A stretch of 54,618 bases of DNA from positions 1 to 54,618 of the forward strand of contig JAVKOQ010000341.1 in assembly GCA_031835245.1 (NCBI GenBank), given 5' to 3'. The notes under the pieces are model-generated. The model had not been told where the DNA came from, did not search any database, and worked only from the letters and a program-made list of their open reading frames with translations. This DNA comes from Balamuthia mandrillaris (taxonomy: Eukaryota; Discosea; Longamoebia; Balamuthiidae). Positions 31,424 to 41,137 of the stretch are shown piece by piece. Every line of letters begins with the position of its first letter. Positions within the stretch are counted from its first letter, which is position 1. Position numbers and translations under genes: made by a program.

Positions 31424-33159
31424 ATGAAAGTAATGGGTATGTTCTGGGCTGCGGTGTTGGTCCTGTTAGGGATCTCCAGCACATGTGCATCCTTCATGGA
31501 AAGCACAGATTTTGCTTTTGGTGCGAATTCTGACAGTATAACATGGGATTGTTCCGTTACTTCTGGATCCCTGGCTGCCTCTTGCTCAGGTACCTGTTTC
31601 TTCGCTTAAGTTTTACTGTGACAAGCAATTATTTACTCATACATGCAACCTCAGTCTGTGTTCCCTTCAAAATGGACCTTCTCACGGACAGTTTTTTCTC
31701 CCTGGTGGACATGACTGCCGTCAAGGTTAACCTCGGCAACATGCTGCAATCCGTGGTGGGCAACTATAAGATCAAGGTTCCTGCAAGCAAGCTAGGCAAA
31801 GCGGCTGACCTTTTGAATTTGGACGACTTCTCGGTGGACGTACCTCTTGCCGACTTGGTCAAACCGTTGAAAGTGGTGGAGCTGAACCTGGACTCGGTCA
31901 TAAAAGGAGCCCAGAGAAAGATGGACAAATTTCTGAACCTGGCGAACATGCTGAACGTGGCCCCAGACTTGTGCTTTGAGGTCTCCCGCTCCGCTTGTGA
32001 CGATGTAAGTTCTTTCGGACAAATTTAGTCTCTTTTTTGTAATAGGAGGTTCGGTTAACTCGTGGCTGCTGTTGCAGAAGGTAAATATGGGCATCAAACT
32101 GGGCAAAAGCAGCTCTGAGCTTCTCTTTGACGTTTCTATCGGGCTTAGCGGTTTGTATCCACAGCAAACTCCACTTTCTACTGTGTATTAAACATAACCC
32201 CGTTTCTTGCACCCAGACTATTTGGGATGTGCGAACGAACGCTCATTCAACGCTGGCGTGGTGGAGGCAACGGTAAACATGGACTTTGACAACAAGCAGA
32301 TCTCCGTCTGCGCCTCCCTCTTTAGTGGCATGATCCCATATTCCAACACCATAGAGTTCCTTTGTCAGACTCTGGGAGAGAGTATGTACTTCACTTCTTT
32401 TATCTCCTATTGCTATCTCACAAAAACCAAACCAACACTAGTCGATGAGTGCAACAGAATCGAAACGTTCAAAGAATGTGAAGAGACATCGGGTTGTGGA
32501 TGGTGCAGTGCTCGCAGGGCATGCATCAGCACTGCCAACCCAATCAACCCTTGCGAAGGGTGCCCTTCCTGGGTCCTCGATCTCCCTTCCCCTGCCAATG
32601 AGACCACACCCGAGGTGGCTGTTCGTGAAGAAGAGAGACAAGAGGGGAACGTGACAGTGTCCTCGGTGAAGGTGCCCTTCCTGGAGGAGCTGGCAGCAAG
32701 AGCGGGAAGAGAGGAAGCGGAAAAGATCGAGGTCAGGTATTGTGGTGACTGGTATGACTACGCCGATGAGACAGGAAAGGTCAGTTTCGAGCAATGGATG
32801 GAGGTTGTGGGAGCGTATTTGAACGCTTCCGAGGTCAATGCCTCCTTTGCTGCCGTACGTTTCTGTCTGCTCGTCTTCATTGTCTATTGCTGTGTGTTGA
32901 CTGCCTCGTTGTAAATCAGACGGATGAGAACGGAGACAACGTGATCGACTACAAGGAATACTGTACCTTTGCCTCCCTTGTTTCCACCAGAGCCATCAAC
33001 GGTCTACTGTTCCCTGCATTTCTGTTTATCGCTCGGCAACACACATGACTAACGCAGCATGGTTTTTTTTTGTTTGTTTGTTTGTTTGTTGCAGACCCAG
33101 AACCAGAAACAGGCGACACAGCAATTGGGGCTTCGTCTTTGCTCAGGTACCTGTTCTAG
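31424..33159 (+). CDS. B2: secreted PSI/EF-hand protein, type B, pair 2 (internal 30-residue loss)
   Basis: Seven exons join in phase to 437 aa: 31424-31589, 31655-32004, 32078-32150, 32217-32381, 32442-32854, 32920-33001, 33095-33159. Signal peptide at residues 1-22 (MFWAAVLVLLGISSTCA). It shares with B1 the CVPFKMDLLT, VKVNLGNML, LCFEVSRSACDD, VNMGIKLGKSSSELL and PSI blocks and the EF loop DENGDNVIDYKE. Exon 4 is 90 nt shorter than in B1, removing the segment equivalent to LPNEFCFLLDDILWTMRGIS and the next residues in frame, including two Cys. The last exon is unlike B1 (PEPETGDTAIGASSLLRYLF) and lacks a strong hydrophobic tail. Exon 5 is nearly identical in sequence to B1 exon 5, although other exons are much diverged. 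Confidence 0.82.
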
Positions 33160-33680
33160 TCGTGAAACCCAGGGGTTTGGGCAGCACTCTAATTTCAAAG
33201 AGTCGTTAACTTAGTGTCAATGTTTAAACAAAAACAAAACAAAACAAAACAAACAACAACAACAACAACAACAGCAACAAGATCAAAATAAAAAACAACG
33301 TTTGTTTGGTATCCAAAGAGACAAAACCCCATCCCTTCTTCTCGCTTCTTTCCTTCCTGTTAAACAAACAAACCCAAACGGATAGCCAATAGAAAATCAT
33401 AACAACGAAGATCAATTGTCCGATCACCAATCAAAAATCAAAACACCGGGCTTTCTTATAACTATCTTTTCACGCAAAAGCTCAAAACATGAAAAGGTGG
33501 AATTGTATTCATCATTGGACGTTCGGTCATCCTGACTATCGGCGACTCTCTCTCTTGGTTGCACGTCCTTCAGTTCATTTTTTTTTTTTTTGCGGTTGTC
33601 AACCTTTGTTATTATTTTGTCATACACATCAAACACATAACACAGCAAAAAAAAAAGACTATCAAACTTGGACACAAATA
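33160..33680. other. 521-bp intergenic stretch
   Basis: Contains AAAAC and CAA repeats (33231-33275) and a T-run near 33580. I see no gene, tRNA or clear promoter element. It presumably holds the B2 3' UTR and the promoter of the next gene. Confidence 0.5.
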
Positions 33681-33763
33681 ATGAGCTTTGAGGATTACAA
33701 GACGCGTTTTGAGAGCGAAGCCACCAACCCAGAAGCAGTTGTGAAGCTGCTGGTTGAAGGTTT

Positions 33764-33804
<41 letters not shown>

Positions 33805-33819
33805 ATGAACAAACACTTA

Positions 33820-33853
<34 letters not shown>

Positions 33854-34312
33854 ATATATATCTCTCAAAAATAAAAAGGCATGCTGTTGTTAGAGACCGA
33901 CAAAACTCTCGGCGAACAGGTCATCTGCCTCGTTTCCGCCAAGACCTGCCTCCAGGAGGACTCCTCCTCTCCCAGCGGCTTCAAATGGCGCCGAACCGAC
34001 GACTCGCTCAACCGCCTCCTCCGCGACAAGAACATCGCGCGCAGCTACGCTGGCGGCGTCTGGACTTCAGGCTACGACTCCTCTTCCGTGGACCCCAGCC
34101 ACATCGTCCTGGATAAAGGCTACAGCGCCTCTCGGCAGGGCATCAACTATCCTCAGCAGGGCAAAGCCAAGTTCTTCGTGAAGAGCGGCGGGGCGGACAC
34201 GCCAAGACCCGTTACGCTGGCTTGTAACGCCAGCGGGCAGTGGAAGGTCATGGAGTTCAGCTCTTTGACCGTGGGAGTCAGGAAGCCGCAGGCTGAAGCG
34301 CTTGACTTTTAA
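33681..34312 (+). CDS. Small conserved protein, possibly DUF6935-like
   Basis: Two exons, 33681-33759 and 33879-34312, join in phase to 170 aa. The N-terminus is helical and acidic (MSFEDYKTRFESEATNPEAV). The C-terminal half carries FFVKSGGADTPRPVTL and QWKVMEFSSLTVGVR, which resemble my memory of a small conserved domain found in bacteria and some protists (DUF6935-type). This is not verified. There is no signal peptide or membrane span, so it is likely cytosolic. The intron is mostly CT repeats. AATAAA at 34347-34352. Confidence 0.7.
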
Positions 34313-34346
34313 GCTCTTCCCAGTTAGAAATGTTCATAGGATGTCG

Positions 34347-34352
34347 AATAAA
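34347..34352 (+). terminator. AATAAA polyadenylation signal
   Basis: Lies 35 bp after the stop codon at 34310-34312. Confidence 0.5.
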
Positions 34353-34484
34353 AACAAAACGTAAAACAAAAGGCTGAACAGAAAGCAAGCACAGAAGAAG
34401 AGGAGGAGAGAAAAAAAAGAATGCACAAAAAAACTACAAGTTGGTTTAAAAGAGAAACAAGAAAGGAAGAAGAGTTGGGTTCTT

Positions 34485-35291
34485 TCAGGCGCTGCACATT
34501 TGCATAAAGTTGACGGCCACCATCACATCATTCTGCGTGAACACTTTTTGATATGTCTTCCAAAAGAGTCCTTTCGCTACCACCTAACAAAGAAAGAGAA
34601 TAGGAGAAGAAAGGGAACAAAGGCTAATCAGATGAAAGGCGGAAGGAGAGAAAGAGACGACAAAAGAGCAACGAGAACGAAATAAAGCGAACAACACAAA
34701 TAAAGCACTGAAAGAAACGACGAAAGAAAGAAAGAAAGAAAACGGTACCCAAACGTCAGAAGGATAGGCTGTATTTTGGTCGTCAAAGTTCTTGATGAGG
34801 TAGTCTCCCTTCTTGGCGTGCATGGTGCCGTAGGAGGTCTTCACCTCAAAGGGGTGCATGACCTGAATGGCAAAGAAGCCGGGGGAGGCCAGGTCCGGCA
34901 CGTACTTGCGCCACTTGCCGTTCTGCGTGTTGGTGGGCTTGTACTTGGAGAGCAGCCGCTCCTCCTTTTGTGGCCAAAGCTCGCCGGCAACTCCTTTGCA
35001 TAACATGTCCCCAGCCCTGGTGGGTTTTTTTTTTTTTTTTGAGAGTGAGTTTAGAACAACAAAAAGCAAATGTTTTTTAAAGAGCAACTCATACTTGGCT
35101 CGTTCTTGTCCTTCCAGGGTCTCCACGATGGTGTCCTCCTCGAGCTTGTAAGCCCAAACGGGAGCGACTTTGCGGACGTGGAACCAGCCGTTGGCCTTGC
35201 GGGCGTTCACCTCATCCAACAGGTCCTTATTGGGATTGCTTCGCGCGGGGCGGCGCGCTCCCCTTTTGCCTCTCGTTTGGTTCGCGCTCAT
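34485..35291 (-). CDS. Conserved hypothetical protein, 187 aa
   Basis: Three exons, 35095-35291, 34749-35016 and 34485-34583, join in phase. The N-terminus is basic (ANQTRGKRGARRPARSNPNK). The rest is compact: GWFHVRKVAPVWAYKLEEDT, GELWPQKEERLLSKYKPT, GFFAIQVMHPFEVKTSYGTM, KKGDYLIKNFDDQNTAYPSD and VFTQNDVMVAV. The 'GDYL' followed by 'YPSDVWV' pattern occurs in small uncharacterised proteins of bacteria and phages, but I cannot name the family. No targeting signal is seen. It shares the 858-bp upstream region with the HVA1-like gene at 36150. Confidence 0.75.
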
Positions 35292-36149
35292 CCTCCTTCC
35301 TGCCTTGTCCGTTCTTTCTTGTTTGTTCTTTTGCTTCTCTCTTATCAACAGTAACAGGAAAAGAAGGGTTACCAGCACTACCAAATACTGTCCACATACG
35401 TGCAGTGTAAATGTGGGCAAACAAACGGACAGAGCTTTACCACCATTCTTTCCGATTGCACTTTTTAGTGAACAAAAAAAAAACGGATGGAATTTCGCGA
35501 TCTAAAAATATTCTGAGAAAGAAAACACACGGCTTCATTGCGTTTGCAGCAGCACCAGCAGTGGCTTCGTTGTGTTTGCAGCAGCAGCAGTGGCTTCGTT
35601 GTGCTTGTGGCACCATTCCAAACCCAAAGTGACGTTTCACAAACTTACCAAAAATAGCGAAAAAATTGGTCCCAAAAACGAAAAAAGCTTCGAAGAAAGA
35701 TTTCATTATAATGGACAACACGTTGTAAGAATAGCATAGTGAAGGCCGGAAAAGAAAGAACAGCCGATAAACGTGTTTCACACGCTACCCACAACTTTTC
35801 TCTGCGTGGTGCGCCACCGACAACTTTGGGAGTTGTCTTTTTGACCAAAAAGGCCTGAACGAACGGAAACACTACGTTTGTGGATGTTTGCAGGGAAAAA
35901 AAAAACAAGGCACGTGCGTTGGGGGGGGGGGGGATGGGTGAACGGAAAGCCACTCTGCAGACTCACGGCCACTGGAGAGAAAGAACAATGCAAGTTCTTT
36001 GCAAGTTGAAGTAAAAACTTTGTAAATGAGAAGCCATTCCGCCTGTTATTTAAAACGCAAGGGGTACCCCATCCTTCATTTTTCCCCACAAAACTCAGAA
36101 CAAAACATCGCAGACGATACTCTAGCTACTTACTTCAAAAACCAATATA
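35292..36149. promoter_or_regulatory. 858-bp divergent intergenic region with small tandem repeat
   Basis: It contains about three imperfect copies of a 30-bp unit (GTGGCTTCGTTGTG plus GCAGCAGCAG) at 35530-35612, a GTGACGTTTCAC element near 35629-35640, an E-box CACGTG at 35911-35916 and a 13-base G run at 35921-35933. No convincing open frame was found. Confidence 0.45.
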
Positions 36150-36719
36150 ATGCAACAAGGTCAGCAGGGTCAACAAGGCCAACAAGGCCTCGAGCCTGGC
36201 GCCCATGTGGGCTACAAGCTGGGCCAGAACATCCTTCCCGGCACCATCGAGGAGAAACTGACGGAACCCCACAAGGTGGGCGGTCGCGTGGCCCATGCCT
36301 CCGAGTCCGACCCGAGGTACGCCGTCAGGGACGAGCACACGGGCACCACCCAGATCCGTAGGGGGGAGACCCTGGTTCCTGGCTTCCAAGAAGGCCAGGG
36401 TCAACAACAAGGAGGGTTAGGCGGAGGCCAACAACAAGGTTATGGAGGAGGTCAACAACAAGGCTACGGAGGAGGCCAACAACAAGGAGGCGAGTTCAAG
36501 GAAGGAGAGCATGTGGGCTACAAGTTGGGCCAGAACATCCTCCCCGGCACCATCGAGGAGAAGCTCACGGAACCCCACCAGGTGGGCGGCCGGATGGCCC
36601 ATGCCTCGCAGAGTGACCCGAGGTACGCCGTCAAGGACGAGCACACGGGCACCACTCAGATCCGTAGGGGGGATACACTGACCCATCAGGAGCAAGCCGG
36701 CGGCGGCACTCGTGGATAA
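36150..36719 (+). CDS. Two-copy HVA1/DUF2945-like TUDOR protein
   Basis: Intronless, 189 aa. Two nearly identical domains of about 58 residues (HVGYKLGQNILPGTIEEKLT, GGRVAHASESDPRYAV, DEHTGTTQIRRG) lie at about residues 20-76 and 121-177. Between them is a Gln/Gly linker with repeated GGGQQQGY units. The domain matches the hypervirulence-associated (HVA1) TUDOR-like family, small beta-barrel proteins common in bacteria and fungi; their biochemical role is not settled. The two copies are about 90 percent identical at the DNA level by eye, so the duplication is recent. A single-domain relative lies at 40392. Start Met 36150 precedes QQG repeats, and no targeting signal is seen. Confidence 0.8.
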   Translation: MQQGQQGQQGQQGLEPGAHVGYKLGQNILPGTIEEKLTEPHKVGGRVAHASESDPRYAVRDEHTGTTQIRRGETLVPGFQEGQGQQQGGLGGGQQQGYGGGQQQGYGGGQQQGGEFKEGEHVGYKLGQNILPGTIEEKLTEPHQVGGRMAHASQSDPRYAVKDEHTGTTQIRRGDTLTHQEQAGGGTRG

Positions 36720-36827
36720 ACGGGGAAGGGCAGGACGAAGAAAACTACGAGCGAGCAATGAGGGTTGCCGCAACACACCAACAACAGGAGCCCTAAAGAA
36801 AGAGCGGTGGTAGACCCGCCATTTAGG

Positions 36828-36861
<34 letters not shown>

Positions 36862-37136
36862 GATGTACAAATGTTCCTCTCTCTTATTGAGTTTTCTTCG
36901 CAGTTGTCAATAACAAAAGCAACCTCGGACCTTTTAGCTCGCTCTTCGCTCGGTTTTCTCTCGCTCTTCTCTCCTCCCCCCACCACCCGTTTGCTCCCAA
37001 AATTTTCCAAGTCCGTTTCCTTCTCCGCGAGTTTTCTCGCGTAAAAAGCAGAAAACGAAAATTGTGTAGCGGCAAAAAAAAAAAGGTGTTACACACATAA
37101 CCGAACCAAACGAACAGCAAAACAGCAAAACACATC
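36720..37136. promoter_or_regulatory. 417-bp region upstream of SYS1
   Basis: Holds a (CT)n run at 36831-36859 and a perfect hairpin, CGCGAG/CTCGCG with a TTTT loop (37026-37041), about 100 bp before the SYS1 ATG. No gene seen. Confidence 0.4.
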
Positions 37137-37752
37137 ATGGCCAGCCTTCCGGCTGGCTTCTTCTACCCTTCCGTGTGGGACCCCCCTCTCATCATGCTCC
37201 AGATCCTGGCCATGCAGTGCCTCTTCTACCTGGCCGTCGGGGTGGGCCTCGTCTTCTATGGCCTCCTGCTCGGCCAGGGCTTCTTCCTCTACGAGCAGGT
37301 CTTCTCCGCTGGCCTCCTCCACTTTAGCTCCCCCTTGGGTTGGTCCACTGTTCTCTCTTTCCTCTCTGCTGCGCTGGCCAGGTTCGTTCCTCTTTCTCCC
37401 GCTTTGCTTGCGAAGACACACACACCAATCAAGTCTATTGACCCTGACCGTTTCCTATCTGCTTGTTGGTTTACCACTTTGTTTTTGCAGTGCGGTAGCG
37501 CTCATGTGGGTTGTGGAACGGGCCAAAAAGTGTCTGGATTTCGGTAGCACAGTGTACATACTTCACGCCATCTTCTGCATCTGCTACGACGGCGGACGCT
37601 TGCCTCGTTCTTGGTTCTGGTGGGTCTTCCTGGTGTGCATGGCGGTGCTCACGTCCGTTTTGGGGGAGTACCTTTGTTGGCGGAGGGAGATCAGGTCCAT
37701 TCCTTTCGGCCCGCAAACCACCAACAAATCTCCACCTCTTTTGGAAGTCTGA
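37137..37752 (+). CDS. SYS1: SYS1-like Golgi membrane protein
   Basis: Two exons, 37137-37381 and 37491-37752, join in phase to 168 aa. The N-terminal block (VWDPPLIMLQILAMQCLFYL), the FSSPLGWSTVLSFLSAALA segment, the VERAKKCLDFGSTVYILHAI segment and the C-terminal VLGEYLCWRREIRSIPFG all match the SYS1 family, which has four membrane spans. Human SYS1 is 156 aa. SYS1 forms a Golgi receptor complex that recruits ARL3/ARFRP1 GTPase and so golgins. All expected spans are present and the gene looks intact. Confidence 0.92.
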
Positions 37753-37940
37753 TTGGATTTGGTTTGATGTTGATGCAGAAGAAAGCGGACGACGATGAAA
37801 GAGGAGGAGGAGGAGGAGGAAGAGGAAGAGGAAGAGAGAGGGAAATGTTTGTACAGAGGAGAAAGATTAGGTGAAAAAAGAAGTGTTCTTTTTTCGATAA
37901 GTTTTTTTTTGTTCGTTTTGGAAAAAGAGCAAAGGAAAGC

Positions 37941-39180
37941 ATGGAAGCGGCTTGTGAAGATGATGATGATCATCATGATGACAAAACAGCCGCAGCAACA
38001 ACGACAGCAATAACTACGTCTTACAGATTTGGAGAGGAGGAGATTTGTTTGGCGCTGATTCAAGAAACAGAAGAAGGTCTGGTTGTTTTTTTCCTCATCT
38101 TTTTTTTTTTGGAGTTGGTTTCTCTGCTTCTCAACACATTCTCTCTCTCTCTCTCTCTCTCTCTCGTTTAGAGAAGGAAGGCCTTGCGCTGCCGAGCAGA
38201 TCGACAGGAGTGAAAGTTTGGCCTTCTGCGCTGCTTCTTTGCCACGTCCTCAACGACGACCCAGCCTTGGTGCGAGCAAAGAGCGTGTTGGAGCTTGGTG
38301 CTGGTCTTGGTTCGTACTTCTATTCTTCTCAACAAACTCTCTCGGTCTCTCCCTTTTTCTCTCTGCTGAACTTTCCTCTTATCTTTCACTTGCTGCTGAA
38401 GGGCTTTGCGGTTTGTTCTCTGCGAAGCTTGGAGCAACCAAAACGGTGATAACCGACAACGATGACCAAATCCTATCAGCGTTACAACAGAATATAGCGC
38501 TCAACTTTGGTAAAGTATCGCTGCTATATTCTTTTCGAGGCTTGGCTTCTCGTTTGGTTTTGTGTTTACACGTTTGTTTTGATGACTATCTTCAGATGAA
38601 TCACAAAGAAGCGGCGTTACGTGTTGCAAGTTGCGTTGGGGTCATCAACAGCAACTGGGTGTGTCTTCTTATTTTCCTTCCAAGTTCGATGTCATTCTTG
38701 CGTCGGATGTTTTGTACGTTTCCTCTTTATATTATCTGTCATTTGTTCTTTGGTCATTTCTTCGGGCTTCTCGCTCTTCTCTGCTTCTCTGCTTCTCTCT
38801 TCTCGCGCTCTCGTTGCTTCCACTTTCTATTTTGTAGCTTCTCCTTTTTCTTACAAAAACAACTCGATAGGTATTATCCTTCTGCGGTAGAACCTTTTTG
38901 GCAGACAGTGGATAAGCTCCTAGCCAAGAGCTCAACTACCCACACGAACCGACCGAAACTGATCCTCTCTCACGTCTCGCGAGAGAAAGCGGTAGATTCT
39001 TTGCTGATGGAATGCGCGCATCGTTATGGCTTCATTGCCCAACCTCTTTATGTCCATTCCTTTCTCTCTCCCTCTCCTTCTTCCGCTCCCTCTGCTTCTT
39101 CAACGCTTGTTGTCTCCCACTGCAACGAGTTCGTGAAAGCCAGCATGCTTCGTTTGTTCCTTTTTGTTCGAAACAAATAA
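37941..39180 (+). CDS. METTL21-type protein lysine methyltransferase
   Basis: Five exons, 37941-38076, 38172-38309, 38402-38509, 38596-38713 and 38871-39180, join in phase to 269 aa. The class I SAM-binding core is visible: TGVKVWPSALLLCHVL, motif I VLELGAGLG, then LGATKTVITDND, and FDVILASDVLYYPSAVEPFW. The spacing and the 'G.WPSA.LL' lead-in fit the methyltransferase-16 (METTL21/VCPKMT/EEF1AKMT) family, which methylates lysines in chaperones and elongation factors. The target here cannot be read from sequence. The N-terminus is Asp/His-rich (CEDDDDHHDD) and the C-terminus has a Ser/Pro insert (SPSPSSAPSASS). The donor after exon 4 was chosen to keep VLYY in frame. Confidence 0.85.
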
Positions 39181-39389
39181 ACCAATGTTTAAATAATGGG
39201 AAAAAAAAAACGATAAAGAAAAAAAAAACTAAAAATTTCCTCCTTAAATTTTAAGGTAGGTTATTAAATATATTAATCTCATTCAACCAATCGCTTTTTG
39301 TAATATCTTAAAATTGTGATCTGCATTTTCTTATATTTATTAACTATTTTTTTTCTTTCCTGCTTGTACCTATTACAAGGCAACACGCT

Positions 39390-40112
39390 ATGGGTCAACC
39401 GCAACGAGTGTGGCTCGCTTCGCTGGTGCTGCTTGCCTTGGTGTTCCTAGCCGCCAGCAAAGGCTTCAACGGAGTGGTCCGCCAGAAGGTCAGCCAGAGG
39501 TCCGGCAGCGCCTGCCCCGACGGCCTCGACGCCTGCGCTCTGTTCGAGGGCGGCGGCATAGAGGTCTCCGCCTTTGCCGGCTATTCCTTCGGCTCCGCCT
39601 TTGCCCTCTCCTTCTGGTACAAACGCACCGCCGGGCACGACGGCTACGCCCCTCTGCTCAACCAAGGCTACGCCCAGTCCTCCAGCTTTGACATTCGTCT
39701 CGGCCGCAGCTCCGAGCCCAAAGCGGGGCACGTCTTCTTCAACACCGCGCCCAAGCACCAAGAAAGGCTCGACTGGAAGATCCCGCCTTATTCCGCCTCC
39801 AACCCGCAATGGTCTCACATCGTCCTGAACTTTGACTCCCCGCAGGTCTCCCTGCACGTCAACAGCTCCGCGGTTGCCCTAACCACAGCGGAGGGTTCCA
39901 TGGCCGTGCACTCCCCGCCTTTGAGGATCGGCTTCAACGACTATTTCGAACGATTGCATGGGCTCATGGCAAACATTCAATTCTTTGAGAGGGCATTGTC
40001 TGCACAGGAGATAGCGCAGCTGTGGCAGAACCCTGAGAAGACCATCGACAATGGTTTGTTGGCCAGGTATTCCTTTGAGAAGGCTGATGACCTTGGCCAT
40101 GATAGCAGCTAG
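39390..40112 (+). CDS. Secreted LamG/concanavalin-like domain protein
   Basis: Intronless, 240 aa. Signal peptide at residues 1-23 (VWLASLVLLALVFLAASKG). The rest is a single jelly-roll of the LamG/ConA-like type: FALSFWYKRTAGHDGYAPLL, VSLHVNSSAVALTT, LRIGFNDYFERLHGLMANIQ, FFERALSAQEIAQLW. The 'G.m.niq.f.raLs..EI..l' ending is diagnostic of the LamG_3 fold. Such domains bind sugars or proteins. One Cys pair (CPDGLDAC) near the mature N-terminus may be a disulfide. AATAAA at 40115-40120 directly follows the stop. Confidence 0.85.
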   Translation: MGQPQRVWLASLVLLALVFLAASKGFNGVVRQKVSQRSGSACPDGLDACALFEGGGIEVSAFAGYSFGSAFALSFWYKRTAGHDGYAPLLNQGYAQSSSFDIRLGRSSEPKAGHVFFNTAPKHQERLDWKIPPYSASNPQWSHIVLNFDSPQVSLHVNSSAVALTTAEGSMAVHSPPLRIGFNDYFERLHGLMANIQFFERALSAQEIAQLWQNPEKTIDNGLLARYSFEKADDLGHDSS

Positions 40113-40114
40113 CC

Positions 40115-40120
40115 AATAAA
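40115..40120 (+). terminator. AATAAA polyadenylation signal
   Basis: Immediately after the stop codon of the LamG-like gene, followed by AG-rich sequence. Confidence 0.45.
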
Positions 40121-40391
40121 AGCGCAATACTATGAAGAGAAGAGAGAAGAGAGAAGCGAGAACGAGGTACTATGCAAAAAAAAACAGGTAACGAGAGTAG
40201 AGAGGATAGCGCGATAGAAGACAGTAATTCAACAGCCAGAAAACTTAGCGAAAAAGGGCATCTGTTTGACCGAAAACAAAACCTGTCCTTTGCGCCGAAC
40301 AAAGACAGCCAGACGCTGCCATAGTGGAACTAAAAGCTTTGCGTTCAAACAAAAAAAAAAAAAATAAGAATAAGCAAACAACACACGAACA

Positions 40392-40691
40392 ATGCAACAA
40401 GAAGCCAGATCGGAGTACACCATCAAGCCTTACCCGGAACAAATCACAGGGGGTATGAAAGAAGGCGAAGCCGTCTGTTTCCGGCTGGGAACCGACTTTG
40501 TGGAGGGCCGCATCGAAGCGGTGGTGACCAAGCCCGGCCTGGAGGTGGGAGGCCAGAAGATAGAGAAGGCCTCCATCAACGACCCCAAGTACGTGGTCAG
40601 GGACATTGACACCCAACAGATGCACGTGCTGGACGAGAAGAGCCTCTACCCTGCAGATGCCAAGCAGGTCGGCCTTGCCACACAAAAGTAG
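40392..40691 (+). CDS. HVA1/DUF2945-like small protein
   Basis: Intronless, 99 aa. It carries EGEAVCFRLGTDFVEGRIEA, then KASINDPKYVVRDIDT, then a C-terminal SLYPADAK. This is the pattern of an HVA1-like TUDOR-type barrel (charged loop, 'kAS..dPkYvVr'). It is the single-domain relative of the two-copy gene at 36150, from which it is strongly diverged. No signal peptide. AATAAA at 40729-40734. Confidence 0.75.
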   Translation: MQQEARSEYTIKPYPEQITGGMKEGEAVCFRLGTDFVEGRIEAVVTKPGLEVGGQKIEKASINDPKYVVRDIDTQQMHVLDEKSLYPADAKQVGLATQK

Positions 40692-40728
40692 CATCTAGGG
40701 AAGACGCCCCAGCTGTTGTTCACAAAAG

Positions 40729-40734
40729 AATAAA
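40729..40734 (+). terminator. AATAAA polyadenylation signal
   Basis: 38 bp downstream of the HVA1-like stop codon, before an A-rich stretch. Confidence 0.45.
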
Positions 40735-40810
40735 ACAAAACATTCAACAAAAAAAAAAGATTTCGTTGTTTCTGTTAACAAAGTTATAAAAAATTTAACA
40801 AAAAATTATT

Positions 40811-40882
40811 AGGGCACAGCCGGTTTCGAACCGACGACCTTCTCGGTGTAAACGAGATGCTCTGCCACTGAGCTATGCACCC
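40811..40882 (-). tRNA. trnV-UAC: tRNA-Val (anticodon UAC)
   Basis: The minus strand folds into a full cloverleaf without intron: acceptor GGGTGCA pairs with TGTGCCC, D-arm GCTC/GAGC, anticodon stem TCTCG/CGAGA with loop TTTACAC (anticodon TAC), variable AGGTC, T-arm GTCGG-TTCGAAA-CCGGC, discriminator T. Internal A and B boxes are canonical. A six-T Pol III terminator follows at 40800-40805. It reads toward the HVA1-like gene and is divergent from the small coiled-coil gene at 41138. Confidence 0.95.
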
Positions 40883-41137
40883 TTGGTTGCTGATTCGAAG
40901 ATCAACGTACGAGATGTTGAAACTTAACATGACTTTTTTTGGACCTTTTATATATTTTGTATTGACCAACGCGCAATGGTTTGGTTTGGCAGTAGTCCTT
41001 GTCGACAATAATTATTCCCGCTAAAAGTAGCAGAAAAGCACAGGGACCTTTTTGCTGCCCTTTTATCCCTTGCCATTTCTTTTCAGTAAGTTTATTACGA
41101 AGAGACGTTGAAAGAAGAAGAGATTGATAAGCGAGTA

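Noticed and set aside
41108-41137. Ten-codon upstream extension of the coiled-coil gene
   Set aside because: It would need a TTG start. The first ATG in frame is at 41138.
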